Assembly: GCA_963775395.1 (NCBI GenBank)
Contig: CAVZIX010000020.1
Location: forward strand, 186,001 to 250,000
Source of the DNA: JAIBJN01 sp963775395
GTDB lineage: Bacteria > Actinomycetota > Thermoleophilia > Gaiellales > Gaiellaceae
DNA: 64,000 nt
Direction: 5' to 3'
Below the pieces are notes generated by a model. The model worked only from the letters and a program-made list of their open reading frames with translations. It had not been told where the DNA came from and did no database searches. Position 1 is the first letter of the stretch; each line of letters begins with the position of its first letter. The translations under genes were made by a program, and so were the position numbers. Below, in pieces: positions 1 to 8,700 of the stretch.

Positions 1-59
1 CGGGGACGGGGTCGCGCCCGCGCGCGAGCCGGCGGCTCAGGGCGAATAGGGCTGTGCCG

Positions 60-88
60 CCGGGGTAGGCCGCGTCGGCCTACCCCGG
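60..88 (-). terminator. Perfect hairpin, probable terminator
   Basis: A 12-bp perfect inverted repeat (CCGGGGTAGGCC, 5-nt loop, GGCCTACCCCGG) lies 15 nt beyond the stop of the small minus-strand gene at 103-294. It has no clear U-tract. It could serve that gene, a plus-strand gene ending left of the window, or both. Positions 1-59 show nothing else I can recognise. Confidence 0.5.
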
Positions 89-102
89 GGCGGGGCGCGC
101 GA

Positions 103-294
103 TCAAGCAGAGATTCGCACGGAGGCAGCGAGGCGACTCGCCGCCTCCGCGTCGCGGCGGGCAACTTTCAGGCGCCAGCTGAGCTGCGCCTTCGGAAACG
201 CCCTGAACCGGTCGGCCAACTCCTCCGCGGGCATCGTCGCGTCGGCGTCGACGGTGAGCTCGAAAGTCTCCACGGGTTCCTTGACCGACAGCAT
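103..294 (-). CDS. Small 63-aa hypothetical protein
   Basis: I do not recognise the family. The 63-residue product is soluble, with a short acidic N-terminal half followed by an Arg/Lys/Ala-rich C-terminal helix; it has no signal peptide, membrane segment or cysteine. The start is chosen at ATG 294 because a good Shine-Dalgarno sequence (AAGGAGA) lies about 6 nt upstream. The frame stays open much further upstream, but that stretch is the antisense shadow of the acetyltransferase gene. It is divergent from the GNAT gene at 421, with a 126-nt promoter region between them. The reality of the gene rests on the ribosome-binding site and the downstream hairpin. Confidence 0.6.
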   Translation of the reverse strand: MLSVKEPVETFELTVDADATMPAEELADRFRAFPKAQLSWRLKVARRDAEAASRLAASVRISA

Positions 295-420
295 TCTGAT
301 TCTCCTTCGGTGGGGGGCTGTCGAAGGGGAGGACAGCCGCGCGGGTCGAACCTTGCGCCTACAGGCGCCGGAATCCCCCGTTTGACGGGCCCTGTCGGTA
401 CGGGAGGGGTAGGTTGAGGC

Positions 421-1350
421 ATGGCCTCCACGGGAATCGACGTGCGCGCATGCGCGAGCGAGGACGAGCAGGAGCTGGGGCTCGAGATTCACAACGCCGT
501 CTGGCCGCATCGCGCGGTCACGATGGACGAGGTCCGGTCCTTCCAGACCGCCATGAAGGAGTACGAGGACTTCCTGGCGGACGTCGACGGCGTGTCCAAG
601 GGCTCCGCGGCCATCGCCGTCCTGCCCCAGCGCCCGCGGGCGGGGTTCCTGCTCCTGACGGTGCTGGAGGACGGACGCCGTCGCGGCGCCGGGTCTGCGC
701 TGTACGCGACCGTCTCCGACTGGCTCCGCGAGCGCGGCCTCGACGTGATTCACGCTTCGGTCGCCGAGGCCGACGAGGAGAGCCTCGCCTACGCGAGCCG
801 GCGCGGCTTCCGCGAGATCGAGCGGTACCCCCGCCTGCGGCTCGAGCTCGCCACCATCGACGAGCCCGTCGTCAAGCCGCCGCCGGGCGTCGAGATCGTC
901 ACCTGGGCCGAGCAACCGGAGGTGGCGCGCGGGATCTACGAGGTCGCCGTCGAGGCCTATGCCGACGTCCCGGGAGGCGACACCGAGGAGATGGAGGCCT
1001 TCGAGGACTGGCTCGCCCACGACATGCAGGGCTCGGGTGACAAGCCGGAGGCGACGTTCGTCGCTCTGGCCGGCGGCGAGGTCGTCGGCTACGCGAAGTA
1101 CTTCCTCACCGAAGCGCGACCGAAGGTGGCCTTCCATGACATGACCGCCGTGCGCCGCTCCTGGCGGGGGCGAGGGGTGGCGCGTGCGCTCAAGCAGGCG
1201 CAGATCGCGTGGGCGAAGCGGGCGGGCTACGAGGAGCTGGAGACGAACAACGAGGAGCGGAACGAGCCGATACGCAGGCTCAACGCCGACCTCGGCTACC
1301 GCCTCGCGCCCGGCCGCATCGTCCTCGAGGGCCCGCTGGCTCCGCGCTGA
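421..1350 (+). CDS. Tandem GNAT-family N-acetyltransferase
   Basis: 309-aa cytoplasmic protein with two tandem GNAT folds, each of which would transfer an acyl group from acetyl-CoA to an amine. The first (about residues 5-145) carries an RRRGAGSALY-type acetyl-CoA pyrophosphate loop. The second (about 155-305) carries SWRGRGVARALK, followed by the conserved ETNNEERNEP stretch and a final Leu-Gly-Tyr typical of these double-GNAT actinobacterial proteins. The substrate cannot be told. ATG 421 gives the expected length. The gene is convergent with the membrane-protein gene that ends at 1351, directly after its stop, so the two genes share a terminator region of zero length. Confidence 0.85.
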   Translation: MASTGIDVRACASEDEQELGLEIHNAVWPHRAVTMDEVRSFQTAMKEYEDFLADVDGVSKGSAAIAVLPQRPRAGFLLLTVLEDGRRRGAGSALYATVSDWLRERGLDVIHASVAEADEESLAYASRRGFREIERYPRLRLELATIDEPVVKPPPGVEIVTWAEQPEVARGIYEVAVEAYADVPGGDTEEMEAFEDWLAHDMQGSGDKPEATFVALAGGEVVGYAKYFLTEARPKVAFHDMTAVRRSWRGRGVARALKQAQIAWAKRAGYEELETNNEERNEPIRRLNADLGYRLAPGRIVLEGPLAPR

Positions 1351-1923
1351 TTACCTGGCCGCGGCCGCCCGCCAGCCTGCGCGGCGGTGGAGGCGCTCGA
1401 CCTCGAAGAGGACGATCACGCCCGCGACGCCGCCGATCGCCCCGCCGGTTGCCTGTGCCTCCGGGACGTCGATCGCCAGCAGCGCGCCCCAGGCGGCGAG
1501 GTACGTCCACCCGGCGATGGCCGCCGAGTAGACGAGCCCGAGCCCGAGGCCGTGGGAAACAGGCAGGAAGCCGAGGAACTGGACGGTGATGCCCGGCCGC
1601 TCGGAGTAGAGGCCGCCGCCGTCCGAGCCCTTCGACTCGGAAGGGAGCTGGAGCCGCTTCTCCAGCTCGGTCGCCCGCGGGATGAGCACGCCCGAGATCT
1701 GCGTGTTGCGCAGCTCGTAGACGAAGATGCCGAGCGTGGCGAGGAGACCGAGGAGCCCGACTGCGAGGAGCTCCGCCGCAGGGCGAGGGCGCCCGACGAA
1801 GGCGACCGCGATGCCCGAGATCGTGGGCACGAACGCGAGCAACCGGAAGCGGACGTCGATGAGCGTCCGCAGCAGCTGCGTGGTCTGCTCGTAGTCGAGC
1901 CGAAGGCGATCGTCTGCGTCCAC
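1351..1923 (-). CDS. Four-helix membrane protein, unknown function
   Basis: 190-aa integral membrane protein. Two hydrophobic segments (about residues 28-45 and 51-70) are separated by a hydrophilic region containing a heptad-like stretch, and two more follow (about 115-135 and 138-175). The N-terminus is acidic and cytoplasmic-looking. No catalytic motif is visible and I do not recognise a named family. GTG 1923 is used as start because the region upstream, although open in frame, overlaps and shadows the PRC-barrel gene that ends at 1959. Ribosome-binding signal is weak, so the start is uncertain. Probably co-transcribed with the PRC-barrel gene 35 nt upstream. Confidence 0.65.
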   Translation of the reverse strand: MDADDRLRLDYEQTTQLLRTLIDVRFRLLAFVPTISGIAVAFVGRPRPAAELLAVGLLGLLATLGIFVYELRNTQISGVLIPRATELEKRLQLPSESKGSDGGGLYSERPGITVQFLGFLPVSHGLGLGLVYSAAIAGWTYLAAWGALLAIDVPEAQATGGAIGGVAGVIVLFEVERLHRRAGWRAAAAR

Positions 1924-1958
1924 TGCCCGCCGCTGAGTATGGCGGGAGGCCCGGAGGT

Positions 1959-2576
1959 CTAGCCCCTGCCCTCCGGCGGGCCTTCGTAGGGTCTCCGCCA
2001 GAGTCTGTAGGCGGTGGCCAGGGACGCCGATCCGAGCACGGAGGCGCTGACGAAGGCGATCAGGCTCCATCCGCCCGCTCCGGCCGTGACCAGCGCAACT
2101 CCGACGAGGACCAGGAAGACGGCGAAAAGGCCCAGCCCGAGGGCGCCCCCGTAGAGGAACGGCCGATCCGCAGCGCGTGGTGCCTCGGCCGGGACAGTGA
2201 TCGGCATCACGTCGTCGGGCAGGCGCGTCACCCGCACGGCGTCGGCACGGGCTCGCTGCTCGCCGACCTCCGGCTCGACGGCCTTCGCGGGGTCGAGCTC
2301 GGGAGCGCGGTCGAGCTCGGATGCCGGCCGCGTGAGCTTCACGGCCAGCCCCGAATGGTCGACGGAATCGACGGCCTCCCACGGGATTGCCCGGCGGTCG
2401 TGCCTCAGGGGAGGGTCTCCGCGGTCGACGACCAGGTAGAGGTCGTCATCGGCTCGGAGGACCACCGTCACCTTCCCGACAGGCTCGCCGTCGGCGGCGT
2501 ACACGACGTACTCCTCCAAGCCGCCCGTCTCGCCACCGGCGGCCGGAAGCTCGTATGTCCACGGTGCCCGGCTCAC
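1959..2576 (-). CDS. PRC-barrel domain membrane protein
   Basis: About 205 aa. Residues 20-82 form a PRC-barrel-like beta domain (a GEPVGKV turn, a LYLVVDRG strand and a final IPWEAVDSVD strand). An acidic linker follows, then two transmembrane helices (about 142-165 and 170-190) and a short basic tail. PRC barrels occur in RimM, photosynthetic reaction centre H subunits and many stress-linked actinobacterial proteins, so a sensory or scaffold role at the membrane is plausible but unproven. GTG 2576 is the most likely start; a longer open frame to 2831 runs into the divergent lipoprotein gene. The gene faces away from the lipoprotein gene starting at 2677. Confidence 0.7.
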   Translation of the reverse strand: MSRAPWTYELPAAGGETGGLEEYVVYAADGEPVGKVTVVLRADDDLYLVVDRGDPPLRHDRRAIPWEAVDSVDHSGLAVKLTRPASELDRAPELDPAKAVEPEVGEQRARADAVRVTRLPDDVMPITVPAEAPRAADRPFLYGGALGLGLFAVFLVLVGVALVTAGAGGWSLIAFVSASVLGSASLATAYRLWRRPYEGPPEGRG

Positions 2577-2676
2577 GGAGAAACGCCTACCCAGCCCTTC
2601 CGCGCACGAACCGTCGAAGCTTCCTGACTCCTTGTGTAAGGTGCGCCTGACATCGACCCGAAGGGAGAAGCGCGCA

Positions 2677-3789
2677 GTGATTCGTGCCAGAGCACTAGCG
2701 CCGCTCGTCGTCATGGGGGTCGCCGCGCTTACTTTCGCAGCGTGCGGCGGCGACGAAGAGCCGGCAGCTGACGACACGGGGGCGGCGACGACGACCGAGG
2801 CGACAGCCGCGCCGCAGCTCGACGGGGTCAAGGACTACCTCCTCGACCACACCGAGCAGCTGACGGGCTTTACCGCCGACTTCCAGTCGGCCGCCGAGGA
2901 ATATCACGCCCTCGCCGAGGAGGTCGGCTTCGACTACGAGGCGCTCTGGGCCGAGCACGGCGAGGATCTCGCGCCCATGCTCGAGGACATGAAGGCGAGC
3001 TGGATCGAAGGCAACCCGTACTACGAGCGGATGGAGGGCGTCGTCGCCGGGACGCCGTCGCTCGCCGAATACGACGTCATCCTCGACGCCGGGTCGAGCG
3101 CGGCCGAGGATCCGGAGAGCGCGGTGCCCTTCGACCTCGAGCTCTCCGACGGCACGACTCTGCAGCAGCCCGGCAACCTCTTCAATCTCACCGAGGGCGC
3201 CCTCTGGGGGACGCTTCCGGAGGACATGCCGCAGAGCACGCCCGTCGACCTGGACGGCAACGGCACGGAGGACTTCGGCGAGGTGCTGCCGGACGCGCCG
3301 TTCCTCCTCGCATCCGCCGAGGCGTTCGACCGCTATTCGAGCGAGCTCGCCGACTCGGCCGAGGCCTGGGAGCCGAGCGAGTCCGACGCGTTCACGGCCC
3401 TCGTCGTGATGGTTCCGACCATGAGCGAGTACTTCGGCCAGTGGAAGGAGTCGCGCTTCGTCCTCGGCGACGCCTCCGAGTCGCAGTCGTTCAACGTCGT
3501 CTCGCGGCTCTCGGACATCAACGACATCCTCGCCGGCCTCGAGGTCATCTTCGACGGCGTCGAGGGGCGGCTGGCCGAGGTCGATCCGGAGCAGGCCGAG
3601 CAGACCGGGCGCGAGCTGACCGACTTGCGCGCCTACGTCGAGGATCTCTACTCGCGCGAGCAGGGAGGCGAGCGCTTCGAGCCCGAGCAGGCAGAGGTGC
3701 TCGGCACCGAGGCACAGGACCGTGCGACCGCAATCGCCGGCCAGGTCTCCCAGGCTGCCGCCGAGCTCGGGGTGACGATCGAGCAGTAG
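2677..3789 (+). CDS. Secreted lipoprotein of iron-uptake pair, EF-hand-like loop
   Basis: 370-aa lipoprotein. It has an N-terminal hydrophobic segment and a lipobox-like Phe-Ala-Ala-Cys near residue 23, then an acidic, helix-rich body. GTG 2677 is preferred over the upstream ATG 2632 because AAGGGAG lies about 9 nt before it and the signal peptide then starts correctly. A stretch near residue 190 (DLDGNGTEDFGE) matches a calcium-binding EF-hand loop. Its stop is 4 nt before the FTR1 permease start, so the two are surely co-transcribed. By position it resembles EfeO/imelysin partners of FTR1 permeases, but I cannot see the imelysin GxHxxE motif, so the family assignment is inference only. Confidence 0.7.
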   Translation: MIRARALAPLVVMGVAALTFAACGGDEEPAADDTGAATTTEATAAPQLDGVKDYLLDHTEQLTGFTADFQSAAEEYHALAEEVGFDYEALWAEHGEDLAPMLEDMKASWIEGNPYYERMEGVVAGTPSLAEYDVILDAGSSAAEDPESAVPFDLELSDGTTLQQPGNLFNLTEGALWGTLPEDMPQSTPVDLDGNGTEDFGEVLPDAPFLLASAEAFDRYSSELADSAEAWEPSESDAFTALVVMVPTMSEYFGQWKESRFVLGDASESQSFNVVSRLSDINDILAGLEVIFDGVEGRLAEVDPEQAEQTGRELTDLRAYVEDLYSREQGGERFEPEQAEVLGTEAQDRATAIAGQVSQAAAELGVTIEQ

Positions 3790-3793
3790 CCGA

Positions 3794-6121
3794 ATGGCGC
3801 TTCGGCCGCTCATCGTCGCGGCAACGGCCGCCGTCTGCCTGGCCCTCGCAGGGACTGCTTCGGCAGCTCCCCAGGAGCCCTGGCAGGCGGCGGCCGACGT
3901 TCGCACCACGCTCGCCGAAGCGCAGCGTGCGCTCGTCCTCGGCGAGCCCGACAAGGCCAGGGCCCTGGTCGCGAAGGCTGCCGCCTTCGAGCTCGGGCCG
4001 CTGGAGGCCGCCGCCCGCCCCGGGCTCGAAGCGGCCGGCAGGGCCGTGGCCTCCGAGGATGCCGTGGCGATGGAGGTCGCGCGCGGCGCGACCTGGACGG
4101 CGATACTCGCCGACGCGCTCGAGCGCGCCACCGCCGCCGCGTCTGCGGGGGACGTGGAGGAGGCGCGCGCCTGGCTTCTCGTGCGCGAGTTCCGCAAGCC
4201 GACCCGCTTCACCCGGCCCGGCGCCGACGCCACGCTCGCTCTCCAGGCGCTCGAGGCCGGCCGGATGGGCGCCAGGCCCGCGGCCGCCGCAGTCCGAGCA
4301 GACCTTCTCGACACCTACCAGGCGCGGCTCCGCTCGGCTCTCGACACGGTGGTCGCCTCGGGCGGCCAGGGCTTCGACATCAGCCGTGCGGGCGCCGCCG
4401 CCCTCGCAAGCGGGTACTTCGCGATGCTCGCTCCTGCATACGAGAAGCAGCGCGACGCGTCCGAGGCAGCCGCGGCCACGGAGGCGTTCGAGACACTCGT
4501 CGCCGGAGCCGAGGAGGGCGACGACGGGGCGGTCGACGACGCGCTCGGCGAGATCGAGGCCGCGCTCGAGGGCTTCCGCGCCGCGCCGCTCAGCGAGGAG
4601 GAGGAGCTGCGGCGCGCCGGGCAGCTCGAGCGCTTCCTCGCCCTCGTCCCGATCGAGTACGAGCGGGGTGTCGACGGCGGTCGCGTGACGCTCGACTTCG
4701 AGATCCAGGAAGCGGTGACGTTCCGCGACGGCGCGGCCCAGGCGTACGGCGACCTCCAGCACCTCCTCACGCTCCAGAACCAGGAGGACACGCGCCGGCT
4801 CGGCGAGATCCTCGACGGCCTGGCCGGCGACCTCGGCTCGGCTGCCCGCCACGAGGAGGTGGCCGACCCCGACGACGTGCAGAGGGCCACGGACGAGGCG
4901 CTCGAGCTGATCGAGTCGCTCTATCCGGAGGAATGGAAGGAGGCCGGTGCGACTGCGGACTTCGACGTCATCGCGGCCACGCTCGACCGGCTCGAGGGCG
5001 CGATCGCGGCGGGACAGTTCGGCCAGGCCGAACAGGCCCGGCTCGAGGCCTACGCCTTCTTCGAGTTCGGCCCTGAGCAACGGCTCCGCGGCCTGGCGAA
5101 CGACCTTTTCGTCGAGGTCGAGGGCCTGTTCTGGTACGGCGCCGACGGCCTCCCGGGTCTTGCGCAGCTCGTCAAGCGCAAGGCAGAGCCCGCCGAGGTC
5201 GCGGAGACGCGCAAGGCGCTCGACCTCGCGCTCGCCGACGCCGAAGCCGCCGTCGGCGCGGGGCCGACCTCCAACACCGCCGTCATCTCGAACACGGCGA
5301 TCATTGTCTTCCGCGAGGGTCTCGAGGCCGTGCTCATCCTCGCCGCGCTCATGGCGGGCATGGTGGGCGCCCAGGCCAAGCTCCGAAAGCCGCTCCTGCT
5401 CGGCGCGGCAGCGGCGTTCGTGGCCAGCGTCGCCACCTGGGGCATCGCCCAGACGGTGCTCGGGAGCCTGAGCCGCTACGGGGAGAAGCTCGAGGCGATC
5501 GTCTCGCTCGTCGCCATCGGGGTCCTGCTCCTCATCCTCAACTGGTTCTACCACCGCGTGTACTGGGGCGAGCACCTCGCGGGGCTGCACAGCAAGAAGA
5601 AGAAGATCATCGGGATCGGGGTCGGCGCCGCCGTGGCGCAGCTCGTCGGTCTCACCATGCTCGGGTTCACGAGCGTCTACCGCGAGGGGTTCGAGACCGT
5701 CTTGTTCCTGCAGGCGATCGTGCTCGAGGCCGGGGCGGGGATCGTGCTCATCGGCGTCGCCATCGGGCTCGCCGCCACGCTCGCGGTCGGCTACCTGACG
5801 ATCCGCCTCCAGCGGAAGCTGCCGCACAAGAAGATGCTCGTGGCCACCGGCCTGCTGATCCTCTGGGTGCTCGTGATCATGGTCGGGACGACGGTGCAGA
5901 CGCTGCAGGTGGTGGGGTGGATCCCGGTCACGCCGGTCGAGGGGCTGCGCCTCCCGTACTGGGCCGGGCTCTGGTTCGGGGTCTTCCCGACCTGGGAAGG
6001 CCTGCTGGCTCAGGGCGCCGCCGCGGTGTTCGTGCTCGGCAGCTACTTCGCCGCCGAGCAGCTGCGCGCCCGCCGCCGGCGCGCGATCCTCGACAAGCCG
6101 CTCGCCGAGACCAGCTCGTAG
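3794..6121 (+). CDS. FTR1-family high-affinity iron permease with large extracytoplasmic domain
   Basis: 775 aa. A signal peptide (about residues 1-25) is followed by a roughly 460-residue Ala/Glu-rich helical extracytoplasmic region. The C-terminal third (about 500-760) is a seven-helix FTR1/EfeU permease. The two hallmark REGLE-type motifs are present: FREGLEAVL (first helix) and YREGFETVL (fourth helix); their Glu residues bind iron during import. FTR1 proteins take up ferric iron, usually with a periplasmic oxidase or binding partner. Here the partner is probably the lipoprotein ending 4 nt upstream. The long N-terminal domain is much larger than in E. coli EfeU and is typical of the fused bacterial form. 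Confidence 0.9.
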   Translation: MALRPLIVAATAAVCLALAGTASAAPQEPWQAAADVRTTLAEAQRALVLGEPDKARALVAKAAAFELGPLEAAARPGLEAAGRAVASEDAVAMEVARGATWTAILADALERATAAASAGDVEEARAWLLVREFRKPTRFTRPGADATLALQALEAGRMGARPAAAAVRADLLDTYQARLRSALDTVVASGGQGFDISRAGAAALASGYFAMLAPAYEKQRDASEAAAATEAFETLVAGAEEGDDGAVDDALGEIEAALEGFRAAPLSEEEELRRAGQLERFLALVPIEYERGVDGGRVTLDFEIQEAVTFRDGAAQAYGDLQHLLTLQNQEDTRRLGEILDGLAGDLGSAARHEEVADPDDVQRATDEALELIESLYPEEWKEAGATADFDVIAATLDRLEGAIAAGQFGQAEQARLEAYAFFEFGPEQRLRGLANDLFVEVEGLFWYGADGLPGLAQLVKRKAEPAEVAETRKALDLALADAEAAVGAGPTSNTAVISNTAIIVFREGLEAVLILAALMAGMVGAQAKLRKPLLLGAAAAFVASVATWGIAQTVLGSLSRYGEKLEAIVSLVAIGVLLLILNWFYHRVYWGEHLAGLHSKKKKIIGIGVGAAVAQLVGLTMLGFTSVYREGFETVLFLQAIVLEAGAGIVLIGVAIGLAATLAVGYLTIRLQRKLPHKKMLVATGLLILWVLVIMVGTTVQTLQVVGWIPVTPVEGLRLPYWAGLWFGVFPTWEGLLAQGAAAVFVLGSYFAAEQLRARRRRAILDKPLAETSS

Positions 6122-6150
6122 CCGCGGCCCGCGCGCGTCACAATCCGGTC

Positions 6151-6728
6151 ATGGGCCGGCGTGACCAAACCGGTGCGCTGCGACGTATGAGGGTCGTGAA
6201 TGCGCTCGCGCCCCCGCTGCCGAGGCGCGCTCCGCTCCGGCGGGGCTTTGCCGAGGTCGCGGAGGAGCACCTGGACGACGTCCATCGCTACCTGCTGATG
6301 CTCACCGCCGACCACACACTCGCCGAGGATCTGAGCGCCGAGACGTTCGAGAAGGCGTTCAAGTCCTGGCGCCGCTACGACCCGCGGCGGGCCTCGGAGC
6401 GAACGTGGCTCTGCCGCATCGCGCGGAACGTCGCGCTCGACCACTTCCGCAGCGAGTCGCGACGTCGCCGGCGGGAGGAGCGGTACGCGCTGGAGGCCGG
6501 CCGACGAGAGGCGACATGCCCGATCTCGGCTTCGGCCCGGAGCTCGAGGCGGCGCTCCGCACGCTGAGCGCCGGCGAGCGGGAGGTCCTGGCGCTCCGGG
6601 TCGTGCTCGACCTCGACGCCGACGCCGCCGCCCGCGTGCTCGGCATCGGCAGGTCGGCGTGCTCCATGCGACTGACGCGTGCGCTCGGAAAGCTCGAAGA
6701 GAGGATGGCCGCAGATGCCCGCGCCTGA
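6151..6728 (+). CDS. ECF-type RNA polymerase sigma factor (frameshift)
   Basis: Sigma-70 family extracytoplasmic-function factor. Region 2 (HRYLLMLTADHTLAED, then WLCRIARNVALDHFR) is read from ATG 6151 (alternative ATG 6187). Region 4 (ALRTLSAGEREVLALR, then a DADAAARVLGIG helix-turn-helix) is in another frame that is open to 6728. The switch falls around 6490-6520, in the inter-region linker. Both halves are intact and well conserved, so a one-base sequence error is more likely than decay. A second start at ATG 6516 for region 4 alone is possible but would be unusual. The stop overlaps the following DUF4349 gene by 14 nt, the usual sigma/anti-sigma coupling. Confidence 0.8.
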
Positions 6729-7926
6729 CCTGATCGCTCCAGACCGGCTCGAGGATCTCCTCGGCGGCGCCCTCCCGGAGGGAGAGCGGGAGGCGCGCCT
6801 CCAGGGGCTCGTCAGGGAGCTGCGCGCGGAGGCGCCGCCCGCGCCGCCGACGCTGGTGGAGCGCGTGCGGGAGATCGGTCAGGAGCCACCTCCCCGGAGG
6901 CGCGTCGCGTTCCTGCCGCGCCGCCGGCAGGTGCTCGCGCTTGCTGCGCTGGTCGTCTGCCTCGTCGCCGTGGCCGGCTTCCTGTCCACGGTCGAAGGGG
7001 GCGGCGACGATGACGAGAGCCACAGCGGAGCCTCGGCCCTCGAGGCGAGGGTCACGACGCCCGAGGTCATGGCGCTTCCGCCGAGCCCGGCACCGGCGTG
7101 GCGAGAGGAGAGCGATGAAGCGGCCAAGGACGCGAATGCCCGCGCCTCCACGCTCGACCGCGACACGTTTGGGTCGGACGGTGATTCGAGCGACCTGGCT
7201 CCTCGCTTCCCGTCAAACCGCGCGACCGACGTCAAGCTCTGGATGGAGGTTCGCCTCGCCGACGCCGAGGAGCTCTCCGACGCGGCGAACGACTCCATGA
7301 CGATCACGCGAGAGCTGGGCGGCTGGGTCGCCGGCTCCGAGATCGACACGCAGGGCAACGAGGGCCGTGCCGAGCTGGCGCTGCGCGTCCCCGTGACGCG
7401 CGTCGAGGACGCCATCGTGCGGCTCGGCGAGCTGGGCACCGTCACCGGCCAGCAGGTCGAGACCGTCGACCTGCAGGCGGCGATCGACCGCCGCGAGGTG
7501 CGCATCGAGAATCTCGAGCGGGCGATCAGAGCCATCGAGCTCCGTCTGGAAACCGAAGACCTCACGCCGGCGCAGGAGATCGACCTGCGGCTGACCCTCG
7601 AGGACAGGCGGAACCAGCTCAGCGATCTCCGCCGTGGGAACCGCAGCGACCGGCGCGAGGCGGCGACCTCCGAGCTGACGCTGGTGCTGCACACGAAGGA
7701 GGCTCCCGCCGCCAGCAAGGACGACGAAGAGGGAGCCGCCGGCGCCGCCGACGACGCGCTCCGGTTCCTCGGAGATGCCGGCGCGATCGCGCTCTTCCTC
7801 GTCATCGTCCTCAGCCCGGTGGTGCTCCTCGCGGTGCTCCTCTGGATCGCCCTGCGCTCGCGAACCCGGCGCATCGAGACGCGGATCCTCGAGCGTCAGA
7901 CGCCGTCCGCTCCGCCCGCCCCGTAG
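6715..7926 (+). CDS. DUF4349 membrane protein, probable anti-sigma partner
   Basis: 403 aa. An N-terminal cytoplasmic part (about residues 1-70) precedes a transmembrane helix (about 73-92), a large extracytoplasmic DUF4349 domain (about 165-330, with ITRELGGWVAGSEI and a long coiled coil rich in Glu/Arg/Leu at about 255-310), a second transmembrane helix (about 345-372) and a basic tail. Its ATG lies inside the end of the sigma gene (14-nt overlap), giving translational coupling. Arrangement and topology suggest that it holds the sigma factor at the membrane and senses an envelope signal, but no canonical ZAS zinc motif is visible in the first 70 residues, so anti-sigma function is inference. 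Confidence 0.75.
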   Translation: MPAPDLIAPDRLEDLLGGALPEGEREARLQGLVRELRAEAPPAPPTLVERVREIGQEPPPRRRVAFLPRRRQVLALAALVVCLVAVAGFLSTVEGGGDDDESHSGASALEARVTTPEVMALPPSPAPAWREESDEAAKDANARASTLDRDTFGSDGDSSDLAPRFPSNRATDVKLWMEVRLADAEELSDAANDSMTITRELGGWVAGSEIDTQGNEGRAELALRVPVTRVEDAIVRLGELGTVTGQQVETVDLQAAIDRREVRIENLERAIRAIELRLETEDLTPAQEIDLRLTLEDRRNQLSDLRRGNRSDRREAATSELTLVLHTKEAPAASKDDEEGAAGAADDALRFLGDAGAIALFLVIVLSPVVLLAVLLWIALRSRTRRIETRILERQTPSAPPAP

Positions 7927-7968
7927 TCCGATCCCCAGGCGTGGCTCTCGGATGAGAAGCTGCGCACG

Positions 7969-8674
7969 ATGACCCGGCCCTGGGAAGATCCCCGCGTCGC
8001 GCGCGGTCTTCGTGCGCAGCTGGCGCGGCGCAGGGAGAGGCTCGGGGCCGGGTCTGCACACCTGGGCTGGAAGGCGGGCTTCGGCTCGCCCGCCGCGCTC
8101 GAGCGGCTCGGCACCGAAGGCTCGCTCGTCGGCTACCTCCTCCAGGAGTCGGTCGTGCCATCCGGCGGCTCGGCGGCGGTCACCGGCTGGACGAAGGCGG
8201 TGCTCGAGCCCGAGATCGCCGTGCACCTCGGACGCGACCTTCCGGGCGGGGCGGGCGAGGACGCAGCGCGGGAGGCCATCGGCGCGCTCGGCGCGGCTTT
8301 CGAGCTCGCCGACATCGACTTCCCGCCGGACGACCCCGAGGCGATCCTGGTCGCGAACGTCTACCAGCGGGCGGTCGTGCTCGGGACCGGCGAGCGAGGC
8401 CGGCGCCCGCGGCGACCTGACCGGCGTCGAGGCGCGGGTCATGCGCGACGGCGTCGAGGTCGCCGGCACCGCCGACCCGGAGGAGATGACGGGCGGAATC
8501 GTCGAGCTCCTCGGCTACCTCGCCGAGCTGCTCGAAGCGTTCGGCGAGCGGCTGCGCGCCGGCGACGTCGTCATCGCGGGCACGGTCGTCCCCGCCCTCG
8601 AGGTGGCCGGCGGCGGCGAGATCCACTTCGACCTTGGCCCGCTGGGCGCGGTCGACGTGACGATCGTGCCCTGA
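7969..8674 (+). CDS. 2-keto-4-pentenoate hydratase / fumarylacetoacetase-like protein (frameshift)
   Basis: The N-terminal part (about 140 residues from ATG 7969) reads as the start of a hydratase of the MhpD/HpaH type (GWKAGFGSPAALERLG, then VLEPEIAVHLGRD and FELADIDFP). The C-terminal 85 residues (AGDVVIAGTVVPALEV, then GGEIHFDLGPLG) are in the next frame and stop at 8674. The change of frame is near 8395-8410, in a GC-rich stretch. Members hydrate or decarboxylate 2-oxo acids in aromatic catabolism and bind a divalent metal through the Glu residues in the central strand. Read straight through, the first frame fuses artificially to the aminotransferase that follows. Likely one intact gene with a consensus error. 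Confidence 0.7.
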
Positions 8675-8700
8675 TCCGCCCGATACGCCAGAATCTCCCC

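Noticed and set aside
3545..5827. Long minus-strand open frame of 760 codons opposite the FTR1 gene
   Set aside because: It is the antisense shadow of a strongly conserved gene and is rich in Arg, Gly and His runs, as expected for GC-rich antisense frames.
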